DNA from: Brachypterus glaber
Lineage: Eukaryota; Arthropoda; Insecta; Coleoptera; Kateretidae
NCBI GenBank assembly: GCA_958510825.1
Contig: OY294052.1
Location: 8,949,816 to 9,013,815 of the forward strand
Direction of reading: 5' to 3'
DNA length: 64,000 nt
Shown: positions 44,684-57,160 of the stretch, piece after piece
How the letters are laid out: the number at the start of each line of letters is the position of its first letter
Position numbering within the stretch: the first letter of the stretch is position 1
The notes under the pieces: model-generated
What the model saw: the letters and a program-made list of their open reading frames with translations, nothing else
Told to the model about the DNA's origin: nothing
Database searches by the model: none
Translations under genes and position numbers: made by a program

Positions 44684-46424
44684 TAAATAATAAAAATGTT
44701 TGTATAAAGTTTTAAAGAAACTTAAATGAAAGATACAAGTAAATGTTTATACTGAGTATGTAAAATACTAAAAATATTACAAAATATTCTTAACACTAAT
44801 TTCTTGGAACAAGTACTAATTAAACTTGATACAAATTATTGTTTTGTTATGGTTAGTTAAATATATTCAGATCAAGTATTTTTATACTTACGACAATTTT
44901 CTAATACAAGTGTCACAAAAAAAAACATATAAGAGTATTTTTTCTCTATGTGTATGGTTGAATAGAAAGAAACACGTGGTCAGAAATACTGTTAAGTGAT
45001 TGATTAATGAAAACGTTAAAAAATAATATTGACAATGATAATTATCATTGTAGACCTGTGTAATTAAAACAATATTGATTAATTTGGTTTTAGTTTACTT
45101 TTCGATAATTTTTTAATTTTTGGAAAAAATTATTTTCTCTGTGTAACACTGAATTTCTTGTCTGACATAATTTAGTTTTCAGTGACTAAAAGTTCGTTTA
45201 TAGTACAAAAACCAACATTTAAAACAATTTTGTTTTTGTTATACAAATAACTTTTAGATTTTAGGAACAAATAGCTTTAGAGTAATCCTTTGTCCCAAAC
45301 CAAGACTTTATTTTATTCCCTAAAATTTGTATAAAAACTTATCCAAGTTTATTTTATAAAAGAAATAATAAACAAACTATAAAAATAAATAATGCTTTGC
45401 TATATATAGTATACTCCTTCCAGTTGCCGTTCCTGGCGTCACACACGTCTCTACTTATCACATCTCTACTCATACACTTTGTAGGACTTAATTAGTAGAT
45501 TATAAAATTCTCTACAAAATATATACATGTAAATGTATACAAATATTTTTTTATTTGGCTTGGTTTGTTCATAAAAAGTAAATAAATGTAAAAACAATAA
45601 AATTAAAGCACACAGTATAAACTTTTTTCCCCAGCACAAAAATATATTTTTAGTTCATTTTTGACCCCCTAGTGAGGATTTTTGACAATTTTTAGCATGA
45701 GTACGTGTCTCTTATGCACCCCTCTCCTTTCCCTCCTGTAATAGGGTGCTGGTCCCAATTAAAGCCAAAAATATTAATTATCTAAGACATTAATTTAGAA
45801 CCACACACTATTATTTGGAGGCGTATCAAATACAAATAGCTGTATAGTTGCTATTTGGGTAGCGTGCCACCAGTAATAATATTACATAATATTACCACAT
45901 TATTATATATCATATGATTACAAATGTTAATATAAGAATCTAATTACTACTTAATACTTATCTGACTTTCTTAGATGTTTCTTCGATGTCTTCCAATATC
46001 ACTAACTGTAGATATGCGAAAGGTAAAAAAACTTCAAATATATTTTAAATTAATTAAAATATATCTTGCCAATAAAACAAAAGGATTAAACAACAATTAA
46101 AAGAATTTAATGAAAGAAAAATGAAAAGTTAAAAACAAATTAAAAACAACAAAGTATTTTAATTTGAAATGAAAAAATTATGAATAAATAGCATCTTTAC
46201 CCTTCAGATATCTATACGCGCTACTCTAAATTTTACTTTAAATTTTCACATATTACGTTAATTCCAAAATTCCCCTAAGACCCAACTTAACTAGACGACT
46301 ACATATTTCCGAATCCCATTTTTGACCATAACTAAAAACAGGCAAAATTTCCCTTCCCAAAGATATACCAGTCATAAAACTATTAACGAAAATATCTGAG
46401 GAGTTTTCGATCAAAATAAACTGA
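44684..46424. other. gene-free stretch
   Basis: About 1.7 kb of AT-rich sequence. I see no gene, RNA or element with support. Confidence 0.5.
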
Positions 46425-46775
46425 ATTACTTTAAATTACTGAAAATGAATTTAAATTTAATTAAGCGAAATGATTAAAAAAAACTACTTCTACATTTTGA
46501 TTGATATTGATTTTCATGACATTGCTTCGAAGTAGAAAAAACCATTTTTACAAACAATCCCTAACTATTGCCAGTATCTAAAACAACATCATTAAAGATA
46601 TTCCCATATTTATTAATTAAGAAAACCGAATTAACCAATTAATTAGTCTAATAAAAATGTACACCCTTTTTATATAAACGCCTCAATTACACAAAATGTA
46701 AGCTTCCCAAATACTAATAATATTAGCATCTGAAAAAACAAACAACAAACCGCCCGTTAAGAACAATGCTATGTC
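46425..46775. repeat. dispersed repeat A, copy 2
   Basis: See 1225-1560. Same orientation, about 85-90% alike by eye. Confidence 0.75.
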
Positions 46776-46948
46776 ACGTTCAATAACCATAAAAATAAAA
46801 AATATAAATACTCAATATATACAGGGTGACCACTCTGTTACCCTCCACCCCTCCTTAGTTTTGTCACAGAATCCATTTTTTAAAACAATAATATTTTTCC
46901 ATAATATCCCTATTTATTTATTTATTTATTTATTTAAATGTTTAGAGT

Positions 46949-47076
46949 CGTTTTGGGACTTTACAAGAAAGTATTTTATACCATACTACCTATGAATTTA
47001 AAGTTTCCATATCGTTTTGGGACTTTACAAGAAAGTATTTTATACCATACTACCTATGAATTTAAAGTTTCCATAT
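46949..47076. repeat. perfect 64-bp tandem duplication
   Basis: CGTTTTGGGACTTTACAAGA ... AAAGTTTCCATAT occurs twice back to back (46949-47012, 47013-47076) with no difference seen. A (TTTA)n tract (46911-46936) lies just before it. Confidence 0.95.
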
Positions 47077-47614
47077 TGTAAATTGGGTATTTTTTAACTA
47101 AAATTGAGTCGCCAAATCCAAATTTGGCCTCAGAATATGTTTATCTCCCATAATTTTATAACAAAAGAGGACTAAAATATTGATTTTTTACCACTTTTAT
47201 CCCATTTTTCTCAGAAACCTGAGGTAATAGAAATATTCTGATGACAGATTCGGCCTTAGCAACCCAAATTTAGTTAATAAACATTAGACTCGAATCAGGG
47301 GAGTAATTAGATAGACTTCTCCGAGTAGACTACTCGTGACAATTAAAAACTAGTACCTAGTTTTATTAATCACTATAATTATAATATTGCAATTTATCAC
47401 TTAAATTAAAACAATTCAAGTTAAATTTTCACAAAGCGAACAATGTTAACAGTTACTTTAAACTTATAAACGTTAATTTAGCCTTCATTTAAAAAATAAT
47501 TACTTTTAAATTAATTTAATTTTACTCTCTTTAAATAGAGTAAAACGCATAATAATTATAAGAATAATATGTAATGGGATTTTTACAAAATAGGCATACC
47601 ACATTTTTTATTAT
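47077..47614. other. gene-free stretch
   Basis: AT-rich spacer with no supported feature. Confidence 0.5.
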
Positions 47615-47872
47615 GGAAGGATTGGTGTAGTGGTCTACCGCGTCTGTACATGCCAAGTCTACTAGCCAACTAGCGTGAGTTCGATTCTCACTGGGGCCGA
47701 TTTGCCTTTTTCAGTTAATTAAAAGTTGGCGAAGGCGTAAGTGAAGCGGACACTCCCTATAAAAACTGGTTCGAAAGTCAGTATAAGCCGGTGGTTCCCT
47801 CTACTACTAGCCCACACAAGTCCCGGACTTATAGGATGCTTAATTAAGTAGAATAGTACTAGGTTAAACAAA
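47615..47872 (+). mobile_element. tRNA-derived SINE, head type 2 (full length)
   Basis: Head GGAAGGATTGGTGTAGTGGT with B box GTGAGTTCGATTCTCAC, then the common body with the GTAAGTGAAGCGGACAC block and GGATGCTTAATTAAGTAG end. Confidence 0.88.
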
Positions 47873-48850
47873 CATGTAATCTAATTTATTAATTAGGTTA
47901 AAATGGGTTATGCCATTAACAACAATTAGGTATTATTATAAAAATAAAATAAAATAACTGTTTTCAAATAAATATCATTCAGCCCCAGATTTGTCTGCAA
48001 ATCTGTCTCATGTATTTGCTTCTCTTATTTATTTAAACGATAAACAACAGATATTCTATTCATTCGGATTTTATCTCGCATACGAAATGGCATCAAAATG
48101 CTAACATTTTCTTTTCTGTTATATTTTCTGAGGAAGGATACACTAACATTAGGGGGTCCAATTCGGGAATTCTGTCAGAGTTTTGTGAGTCAAATTGGCT
48201 GGTGTTGTTTTTATTAAAAACATTCCATATCCAGGAAAAATTAAAACAAGTAAATAAACAGGGTATACTTTTTAAATTATATTTTTGTTTATAGTAAAAC
48301 ACTTAAATATTTGTAACATAAGTTTCCCAACATTTACCATTTAGATAGTTATTTTAATAAGGCTAATAAATATTTAAAAGCCTCAAATATATGCATAATA
48401 GCCCCAAATCATGGTCACTGCAAGTTACTAAGCCACAATTTTAACACGGTAAAAATAAAAGTGGTTGGACATTTGCATGAAAAATGCCAAGGGCTTGTTT
48501 TTTGTCCTGTATTGCCAATCCAAAAGAAAAAAAAGTACAAACCTCTTATAGGCCTATAATGCTTGTGGTTATGAGCTTATAAGAGTCACAAAATAGAAAA
48601 ATATTAATAGTATATTCTTAGTTTAAACACAAAATACAACTTCTATCATTTATTAAAGATAAAAACTATTAAATAAAACAAAATATGATTTATGGATTTA
48701 GTTTTTAACAAGAAAATGTGTATAAAATATACATCATAAACATAAACTAGAAGTTATTTTGCAAAACTTTAATTTAAACCTATGAATAGGTTTTAAACTA
48801 TGGAACAATAAAAAATATTTTAAACATTGACTGATTTTTAACCTTTAACT
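47873..48850. other. stretch without a recognised gene
   Basis: A 69-codon - strand frame (48302-48093) reading NTSQFDSQNSDRIPELDPLM looks more protein-like than its surroundings, but matches no family I know. Confidence 0.35.
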
Positions 48851-48855
48851 AATAT

Positions 48856-49761
48856 AGTCCAGTCAAATAACGAGAAATTCCAGTGTTAAATTGCAATGCA
48901 TGATATTTTAAAGGGTAGTAGTGGATAGTAACAGAACACTCCTGTTAGTTTTTCCCCGGGTTATTTGCGTAAGGGGGGTCAGCTATCTTGAGTTTTAGGG
49001 GTGAGTGTGGTCATCTCGCTAAATATGCATCTTACTATAAAAATGCATTTAACCAATTTTGTTAAGAAGAAAATTTCCAACAATTTTTGTTTGGATCATA
49101 TTTTTAATATATTAATAAGAATCCAGAACTGGATTCTATAAATTTATAAATATTCAAAAATGGCCATGTTGGGGGTGAAATTGGGTTCTTCGATTTTTCA
49201 GCCAAATTTTTCATCGGAGGATAAAAATGGTTATGAGCAAACTTGTAGCTCTGGAAATTCTCTATAAGTTTTATTTATTATGCATTTCTATAAGTAATTT
49301 GTTACGGCTACAGTAGGCGCTGAGAGTCTAGTTCTAGTTCTCTGTAACCGAACCAAAGTACCTTTGAAAAATTATAATATATATAACTTATAGAGAATTT
49401 CAAAAGCTATAAGTTTGCTCATAACCACTTTTATCATCCGATGAATAATTTGGCTGAAAAATGGAAAAAAAAACAATTTTACCTCCAACATGGCTATTTT
49501 TGAATTAACTCGATTATTACTAATATGTGATTCAAACTAAAATTATTGGAAATTTCCTCCTTAAAAAAATTAGTTATACAAATTTTTATCGTGAGATGCA
49601 TATTAAGCAACTCGTCCCTAAAATTCGAGATAGCGGACACCCCTTACGCAAATCACCCCGTGAAAAACTAACAGGAGTGTTCTGTTACCATCCACTACTA
49701 CCTCTTAAAATATCAGCCCGTGTATATTTATTGCAATTTAGATGTTTTATTTGACTGGACT
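48856..49761. mobile_element. foldback element, AGTCCAGTC family, long form (906 bp)
   Basis: AGTCCAGTCAAATAA and TTATTTGACTGGACT ends with a perfect 5-bp AATAT duplication (48851-48855, 49762-49766). The two arms of roughly 430 bp mirror each other through the element (GTAGTAGTGGATAGTAACAG / CTGTTACCATCCACTACTAC; GGTTATGAGCAAACTTGTAG / AAGTTTGCTCATAACCAC). A 65-bp left-end piece of another copy lies at 50168. Confidence 0.87.
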
Positions 49762-49773
49762 AATATAGTATGT

Positions 49774-49796
49774 AATAATAATAATAATAATAATAT
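49774..49796. repeat. (TAA)n microsatellite
   Basis: About seven perfect ATA/TAA units. Confidence 0.9.
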
Positions 49797-50167
49797 CTTT
49801 TTATCAAAAAAAAAGAGGAAAACCTACTTTTTCATAATAAAAAACTTTAAGATTATTAAATTTTTAGTTGGGTATTATTCTTATCATATGTATTTTGCTG
49901 GCGTAGGATTTTCGTGAGGAAAAGTAAAATCCTGGTCGTAAAATAACATTTAATGTCTTTAGAAACAAACCGTGAAATTTAGTCTTGTTTTTTTATGACA
50001 ACATACTTCCTTCCTCCAATCAATAGAATTAAAATTCTTATTAAACAAACCTCCAAGGGGAAATAGTTACAACAGAATTTAATTAAAAAAAAAACAATAT
50101 TTTGGTCTAAGATCTGGTGAAGATTTTTATTTTAATTAATTATTATTAAATAATCTTTTATATATTT

Positions 50168-50250
50168 AGTCCAGTCAAATAACAAATGTAATTGCAATAC
50201 ATGTACACGGGTGATATTTTAAAGGATAGTAGTGAATGAAAACACACCAC
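50168..50250. mobile_element. left-end fragment of the AGTCCAGTC foldback family
   Basis: AGTCCAGTCAAATAAC, then TACACGGGTGATATTTTAAA and GATAGTAGTGAATG. The rest of the element is absent. Confidence 0.7.
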
Positions 50251-52624
50251 AAAATGGCTCTAAGCGCCAGAACATAATATCTATAGAATAAAATTAAGTT
50301 GGAGTTGGTACTAAGTTAGAGATATTTTGTGGTAATTTTCTAACATAAAATTTGTTGATGGCGTTAAGTTATTTTAAATTATTTCAAATTTTTTAAATAT
50401 CTCGACAATCTTACAATGGCAGACTTGATTAAAAAATGAGTTTTCCAATTTTGATTTTATATAATTTAGAAACAAATAAAAATAAAAACAAAGATATTTT
50501 ACGAAATGGCGTTTAAAAATAATCTCTTTCGATATCCGTAATAAAAATTAAACATACACTGAAAAAAATATAAAAACAAATGAAATTCGATTTATCTCCC
50601 GAATCCCTCTACCGATTATTTTCATATATTAACAATAAATACTAGGTGCAAGTACTTTTGTTTTAAAGTTGATCCAAGCCCTTCGTGAAAAGTGTGAAAA
50701 TAAAGATAGTTTCGTGAATTTAAGAACACTATTAAAAAAGAAAAATTTGGCCAAGAAAAATTAATGAATTTAAACTTATGTAAAATTCATCCCGGAGAAA
50801 ATTACTTATTAAAAATGTTCACCAGCTCTTCGACTATTTTGTATACGTGATGGATCGAGATACGATGTGAAAATATTCCAAAATACTAAATAAGTCAGCA
50901 AAATATCTTTGGATCAGGGCAAAGTCGAATTTACATAAATATACTTAGTTATGCTGAAATAAGTTTGGAATTGGTTTTAGGATATTATTGAAAAAAAAAA
51001 AGAAAATATATAAATATATGTACTTAAGTACAAAAAGGACCTTGTGTACCTGTTATAATTATAATTCAAATATATAAAAAATTTCAGTGTGTTCAATTAA
51101 AAAAACCATATTTATGCCACTTTCGGCGAAACCGGAAGCGGAACAAAAACATTAAAATAGTAATAGTTTTGTTTGCTTTTGAATTCTCATTGGAACAACC
51201 CTCTTTCTTTTAGTAATAATTTTTTGGTTCTGATTTGTAACTGGAACAACCCCTCGACATATCTTCTCTTAGCCGCCATCTCCCGTACGGCAGCACTTTT
51301 GTATAATTTTTATTAATAAAATCTCGATCTAATGGATCGGGAAATAGACATATAATTGTTTTTAAATGTAACTGTTTTTAATTTAAATTGTCTAATGAGT
51401 TCCATGGTATGTTCGGAATATATAGAATGTTCACAAATTAGCTGGTAAGTTTTTGAGGTTGGGTTCACTAATCTTTTTAAACAAAAAGTTTTTGTATTTT
51501 CTATATAACTTAAGTAATAAATTATCCCGTTGTATTTTTAGCTTTTGAGAATGTCATAATATATGATGAAACTTAAAGTGTACTGAGAAGTGACGAATAA
51601 AAAGTGCCAAAATTAACCCAAAACTTTTGTTTTTTTTATTCATGATACCATTTTTTTTTATTTTAAAAATACTGGTTTCTCAAAACGTGCGAACTATCCT
51701 ATTATTAAAACTTTAGAATTTATGATATAAACCAGCTAATTTATACTAATTGGTAAACATTGCGCAGGATGATTTATTAGAAAAGTTTATGTGGAAAAGT
51801 TTTTCTAATATATACCGCTTAGGCATTATCATACTACACTGAGAACTTGTTACCGTATTAAATAATAAATAGTCGGAGAGCTGATAAACATTTTTATTTT
51901 ATTATTTTCTCCCGGCTGTATTTATATATGTATATTCAGGTTAAGCTATTCTCATCGATAGGTTCCGGATCCGTTTCCTTTGGGTGCTAGAAGCTCCAAA
52001 ACTGTGCAATTGAGCTGTGCTTAATTGAGAAAATTATTCAGAAAGAACTCTAAATGTCATTAAAAACTATTTCACCAGTGTACTGCAATAGTTGAGAAAC
52101 TTTAAATATCGTTTTTCTCAACTTTTTAAAAAATGGATCCTAATCGTTTTTCCACTGGACCCTTCAAATGTATTAGTTCAAAACATTATAATGAGAACTT
52201 AATTTATTGAAAAGTTAATATATTAAGTTTTCATTACTTAATTAAATCTCGTGGTCTGTCAGTCAATGCCGGACCAGTTAAGGATTAAGAAACAGTTTAA
52301 AAAAAGAAATACTCAACTTAATCAATTTTCCCGCAGGTAAAAGGATTCTCGGAATATCCGTTTAAAGGGAAATTATTTACAGGTGCCAACAAGCACTTAA
52401 AACTTGCCTCTTAACGGGGGATAAAATTAAATTAGGCAAACGCTTTTAAATTAACTTAACTTTATAAACAAAATTATTTTTTACTAATTTTAACCACTTA
52501 CATGGTTGGCTGAATTTGAAAACAGGTGAAAGGTGTAGGCAGAAAAATTATTTCCTCCCTTAACTTGTTAAGTATTCCTGGACATCGCTCGGCGAAATTT
52601 GAAAAAAGTAGTAGGTATATTATA
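50251..52624. other. gene-free stretch
   Basis: About 2.4 kb without a recognised gene, RNA or transposable element. Confidence 0.45.
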
Positions 52625-53348
52625 CAGAGCGGTCCAAAAGTCACCCCCCCCCCCTTTTAACTTTTGAACGAGTTTAGATATCGACTTCAAATTTAGAACT
52701 CTTAAATAAGACAACTTAAACTATTTTTAAGCATATATTTGATACTTTTAGCTCTTAAAATGTGGGCAGGGGGTCATGGGGCGACATTTTTTTAAATGGA
52801 AAGGTGGGTCATGTGATATGATCATTTTAAAGCTTATAAAATTCTCCATTTAACTGTATATTTTTTATTTTTTTTTTTTATTTTTTGGGTTTAAAATAGG
52901 GTTGAAAATGGGTATTTTTGTCAAAATTTCTCTAAAAAATCCAAACAATTTTTTAAAAATGCCTAATGCCATAATGAAAAAAAGTAAATTATACTTTTAA
53001 ACTAATTTTAGTTGACATAAATAAAAATTAACAAAAAAAAAACTTAAAAATTTATTTTTTAGCACAGAAAACTGAAAAATCAAAACCTTAAAAAAACATG
53101 TTTAAATTTTTTAAAAATGTATGGTTATATAGAGAATTTCAAAGTCTATAAAATGATGTATCACACGACCCCCTTTTCCATTAAAAAAAAATCCCCCATG
53201 CCCCCCTCTTCACATTTTAAGAGATAAAAGTATCAAATATATGCTTAAAGATAGTTTAAGTTATATTATTATGTAGTTCTAAATTTGAAATCGATATATC
53301 AACTCGTTCAAAAGTTAAGAGGGGGGAGGTGACTTTTGGACCGCACTG
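52625..53348. mobile_element. CAGNGCGGTCC foldback, copy 5 (724 bp)
   Basis: Ends CAGAGCGGTCCAAAAGTCA and GGACCGCACTG with TA on both sides (52623-52624, 53349-53350). Both arms are present. Confidence 0.87.
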
Positions 53349-53350
53349 TA

Positions 53351-55424
53351 TATGCCTATAATAGGCATAAAAGCATATAACAAGTTAACTAACGAATAGA
53401 AGAGAGTTAAAAGTAAAACTTAAACATTTTTTCTTGCAAAATCCGTTTTACTCCATACAGGAATTTCTAAACTGTGACATAAATATAGATATAAACTAGA
53501 TCAAAATTAGGTATGATTAAAATTATAATATTGACGAATGCTTGTAATTTTATGCAAAAAATTTAAGGAGCATAATAAATGATGTTTAATGTTTAATTTG
53601 TTTAATTTGTTTATATCAAAAAAATTTTTAAATTTTTTTACCTATCTAAAACAATAATCACAAACACAAGTACTTTCCTAATTTTTAACCGACTTCCAAA
53701 AAAGGAGGAGGTTATCAATTCGACGTGTAACTTTGTTTTTTTTTTGTTTGTTCCCGCATAACTTTGGATCGGATGAACATAATTTGATGAAACCTCTTGC
53801 AACTTAAAGAGGACATTCATGAGGTAGTCCCGTTTTAATTTGACGCTCGGATAATGCCGGACAAGCCGGATAATTAAGATAAATCTAATCGTTTTAACAA
53901 AATTTCACTTAAAACCAGCTTAATTTGGTTCTAATACCAACCATTTTTTTAGAAAATGATCGGATAACTCGGATAAGCCGGATAAATTGATTAAGGGGTC
54001 ATTCAAATATTACGGCATCTTTTTAATGCCGCTAAACTTGATTCTGTGGACCTGTATATTAAAATACCAAGAGAAAATTATAAAAATTTTGTATATACCA
54101 TAAAGCGTTATTTGATTATTAATTAACGCTTAAAGTTTAACAAAGATTTTCTTTAGTATTACGTTTAGAATAAGGTTGGTTGGACTCTTGGGCGCTAAAA
54201 TAAAAATACTATTAAATTTATTCTTTAAAAAGTAAAAAATAAAAAATAAGCCGGTGCCAATTTCAACACTCCCTAAATTAAATACTAACAATTATTTTTG
54301 TTGTCGAATTGTTTGCTGTGAAATTGGCACAGACTTATTTTTTATTTTTTACTTTTTAGAGGCAGAAGTTGGTTCTTTTTTTTGCGAAAAGTTTTTTTCA
54401 AATTTTTAAAACCTAAGCTATATCGATTTCCTGTACCCAAAAATAGCGGTACACTAACCTGGTGGATTTGACACGGTATGATCATACTTAACTTAAATAT
54501 GATGTAACATAAAATACATAATTTAACTTAATTTTAGGTAAAATTAGATATCATTTGGACTTTGAACTTCGTCTATTTGGGCTGCTATCATCAGGGATTT
54601 TTAAAGAGAAAAAAATAAAAAAAAACGTTTAATTTTTATGAACAAGATCAGGAGATGCATCTTGGTTCCATGAATAATAGTTAATAACTATAGTTATAGC
54701 TGTATTTGTACATGCTTTGGCTATACTAATTGTATTCATCATCGTAAATTAAAAGGTTTATTAAAAAAAAGGATTTAAAAATAAATAATTTAATAAAAAA
54801 CACCAGACTGATTAACTAAAAATTATGAATAATGTGAAATAATTATGTAGTAACCGTCTCAGTGGGAAGCGAATCCTAAATATCATAATAAAAATACAAA
54901 TCATCAAACTTAATTTAAATATACAAATGTTTCAATCATATGAAGGCAGAATAGGCCTCCGACCTCGATGGTTACTATATAATTTTATTTCACATTATTC
55001 TTGTTTCATACCTTTTTGGTTAATCCGTCCGGTGTTTTTTTATTAAATTATTTATTGAAAATAGTTCCCCTAAAAACAAAAAAGTTATTGGGAGCTAAAC
55101 TTAAAAAAAAAAATGAAAAAAAAAACTATTCATTTTTTTTTTATTTTGTTGTTTTTCATTTTTATTAATTTTTTTTTTTGAGTATTTGGGAAAATGCAAT
55201 ATACCATTTACTGTGAATAGTATATAATGGAATGCGTAACATTACATATCTTCAAGGCTTGTTTAAATATTAAGGATTGTCATGATCACCACAGGCCGGG
55301 AACTTACAAGCTATGACTTATCTTTTGTCATGTATTTGACCTTTTTTTATAGATACACTGGCAGGCGCGGTATTGCAATGTGGGGACAGCCGTCCTACAG
55401 ACTTTTATATCAGGAATATGTTTT
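53351..55424. other. gene-free stretch with small repeats
   Basis: 53688-53735 (ACCGACTTCCAAAAAAGGAG) is a block seen in many arthropod dispersed repeats. 54226-54358 is a short inverted repeat (TAAAAAGTAAAAAATAAAA / TTTTATTTTTTACTTTTTA, TGCCAATTTC / GAAATTGGCA). 55335-55430 is notably richer in G and C than its surroundings. Confidence 0.45.
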
Positions 55425-55665
55425 TACCCACGGCCGTGATTAATGGGCCTATTAATCACGGGTGTGTAAGAATAAACCGTTTAAAATTTAAAACGACAGT
55501 GGATAAAGTATAGAATTCTACTCGCTTATAATAGCTATTAATCATTCGGGTGATTACGTTACTCGCCTTTCGGCTCGTGTCCCAAAATTCACCCTCATTG
55601 ATCAATTATTATACGCTCATTTAATAATGTACTATTATCCACGGCCGTGATTAATAGATATTAAT
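55425..55665. repeat. dispersed palindromic repeat D, copy 1
   Basis: CCCACGGCCGTGATTAATGG with CCTATTAATCACGGGTG forms a palindrome. The following GGATAAAGTATAGAATTCTAC ... CAAAATTCACCCTCA matches 58488-58700. Confidence 0.8.
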
Positions 55666-56065
55666 TATTTATTAATAGCATTTATTAATAATAATAATAT
55701 ATTTATTCCGGCCTTTGAAGCCATATCAAAATAACAAAAAGAAACATATATATGTATAAACATAAAAAAAAAACATAAAAAAACGTATAAAAAAAAATTA
55801 ATTATTTATTAAACGCTCTTTAAATAATATACTATTATAATAGTAATAGTATAGTAGTATAGAGATAATTATCTATTATTATTAAATAGCTAGTTTGAAG
55901 AGTATAAGTTCTAAAGGGTCTATGTGCCAGAATTAGATACCTTATTTATAGAACGTTACTACAGACATAGCCTAAAAATTAGGCCTCCCGTTAAACAATT
56001 TAAAAGTAGACAAAATTTTCTAAATCTCATCCATATTAGTTGCGTCCTTTTTTATTTTTTTTAAG

Positions 56066-56464
56066 TTAGGTTTGTGGGTATTAGGACAAATAAAAGGCTT
56101 ATATCAAATTAGCTGACGTTTCTAGGATATTTACTGCTCTCTTTCTCAGGGCTAAAAACAATTATAAACAATACAGGTTTATGAATAAATAAAATCTTGC
56201 AATACTTGTCGCAAAATTCCGACAAAACCGAACTCACCTAATTCAAAAAGTAGATCCACAACATATCGCCAAAAAAAGAAACGCGAAAAACTATTTACGC
56301 TGTTCGGTTTTGTTGGAATTTTGCGACAATAATTGAAATATTTTATTTATTTAAAAAGTTGTTTATAATTGTTTTTAGCCCTGAGGAAGAGAGCAGTAAA
56401 TGCCCTTGAAACGTCGGCCAATTTTAAATAACCCTTTTATTTGTCCTAATAACCACAAACCTAA
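56066..56464. mobile_element. foldback MITE with TTAGGTTTGTGG ends (~400 bp)
   Basis: TTAGGTTTGTGGGTATTAGG and CCTAATAACCACAAACCTAA ends. Inner arms CGCAAAATTCCGACAAAACCG / CGGTTTTGTTGGAATTTTGCG. Both arms carry a CCTGAGnAAGAGAGCAGTAAAT ... GAAACGTC motif. Confidence 0.75.
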
Positions 56465-57056
56465 CCCCATTTTTTTTTTTTAAATTCGACATATTTAATT
56501 AACATTTAATGATAAATAATATTTACCGTTAAATGTATTCTTTATAGCTTTAATTAACTAATTATAAATGCAATAGAACATAATATTTTAAAGAGTTATT
56601 TATTATATAATTTGTGCTATAATGTTATTTTTTGTTAATTATGACTTGGTAGGGAAATTTATTTAAAATCTTGGTAGAAGAAAGAAAAAATTATATATTT
56701 ATAAGATAAAATTAAAAGCTTAATCATAAATAAACAACATAAACATAAAATTATAAAAAAATACTATTTTTTTTCAATGGATAAACCCTATTGTTTTTAT
56801 TATTACGTACTCAAAGACATGGAGTATTTTTTACTCCGCCAAATTTTAAATGAACACGTGAAAAATCACTGTGCAACACACTGACTTCTCCGCTCGGATT
56901 TAGGGCTTAAACTGAATGTCCGAAAGGTACTGAGACATGGAAAGCCGTAGTTAGTCGGAGTTGGGAGAAATCACAAATTGCTTACTATCCAGGCGTAAAA
57001 TCTACGCCGTGTCTGTGGCAGAGGGTTAAGAAAAGATCAGAATCATTTAAAGTAAT

Positions 57057-57062
57057 TTATTT
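57057..57062 (-). terminator. polyadenylation signal of the defensin gene
   Basis: AATAAA on the - strand, about 100 bases after the stop codon at 57161. It gives a short 3' UTR as expected for insect antimicrobial peptide genes. Confidence 0.5.
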
Positions 57063-57160
57063 GGAGTAAAGTGATTTATAAAAATATAATTAGCATGTTG
57101 CTGACCCATTGTGTGAATCACCATTAATAATGGCGTTAAAAATAATCATTAGATTTGACG

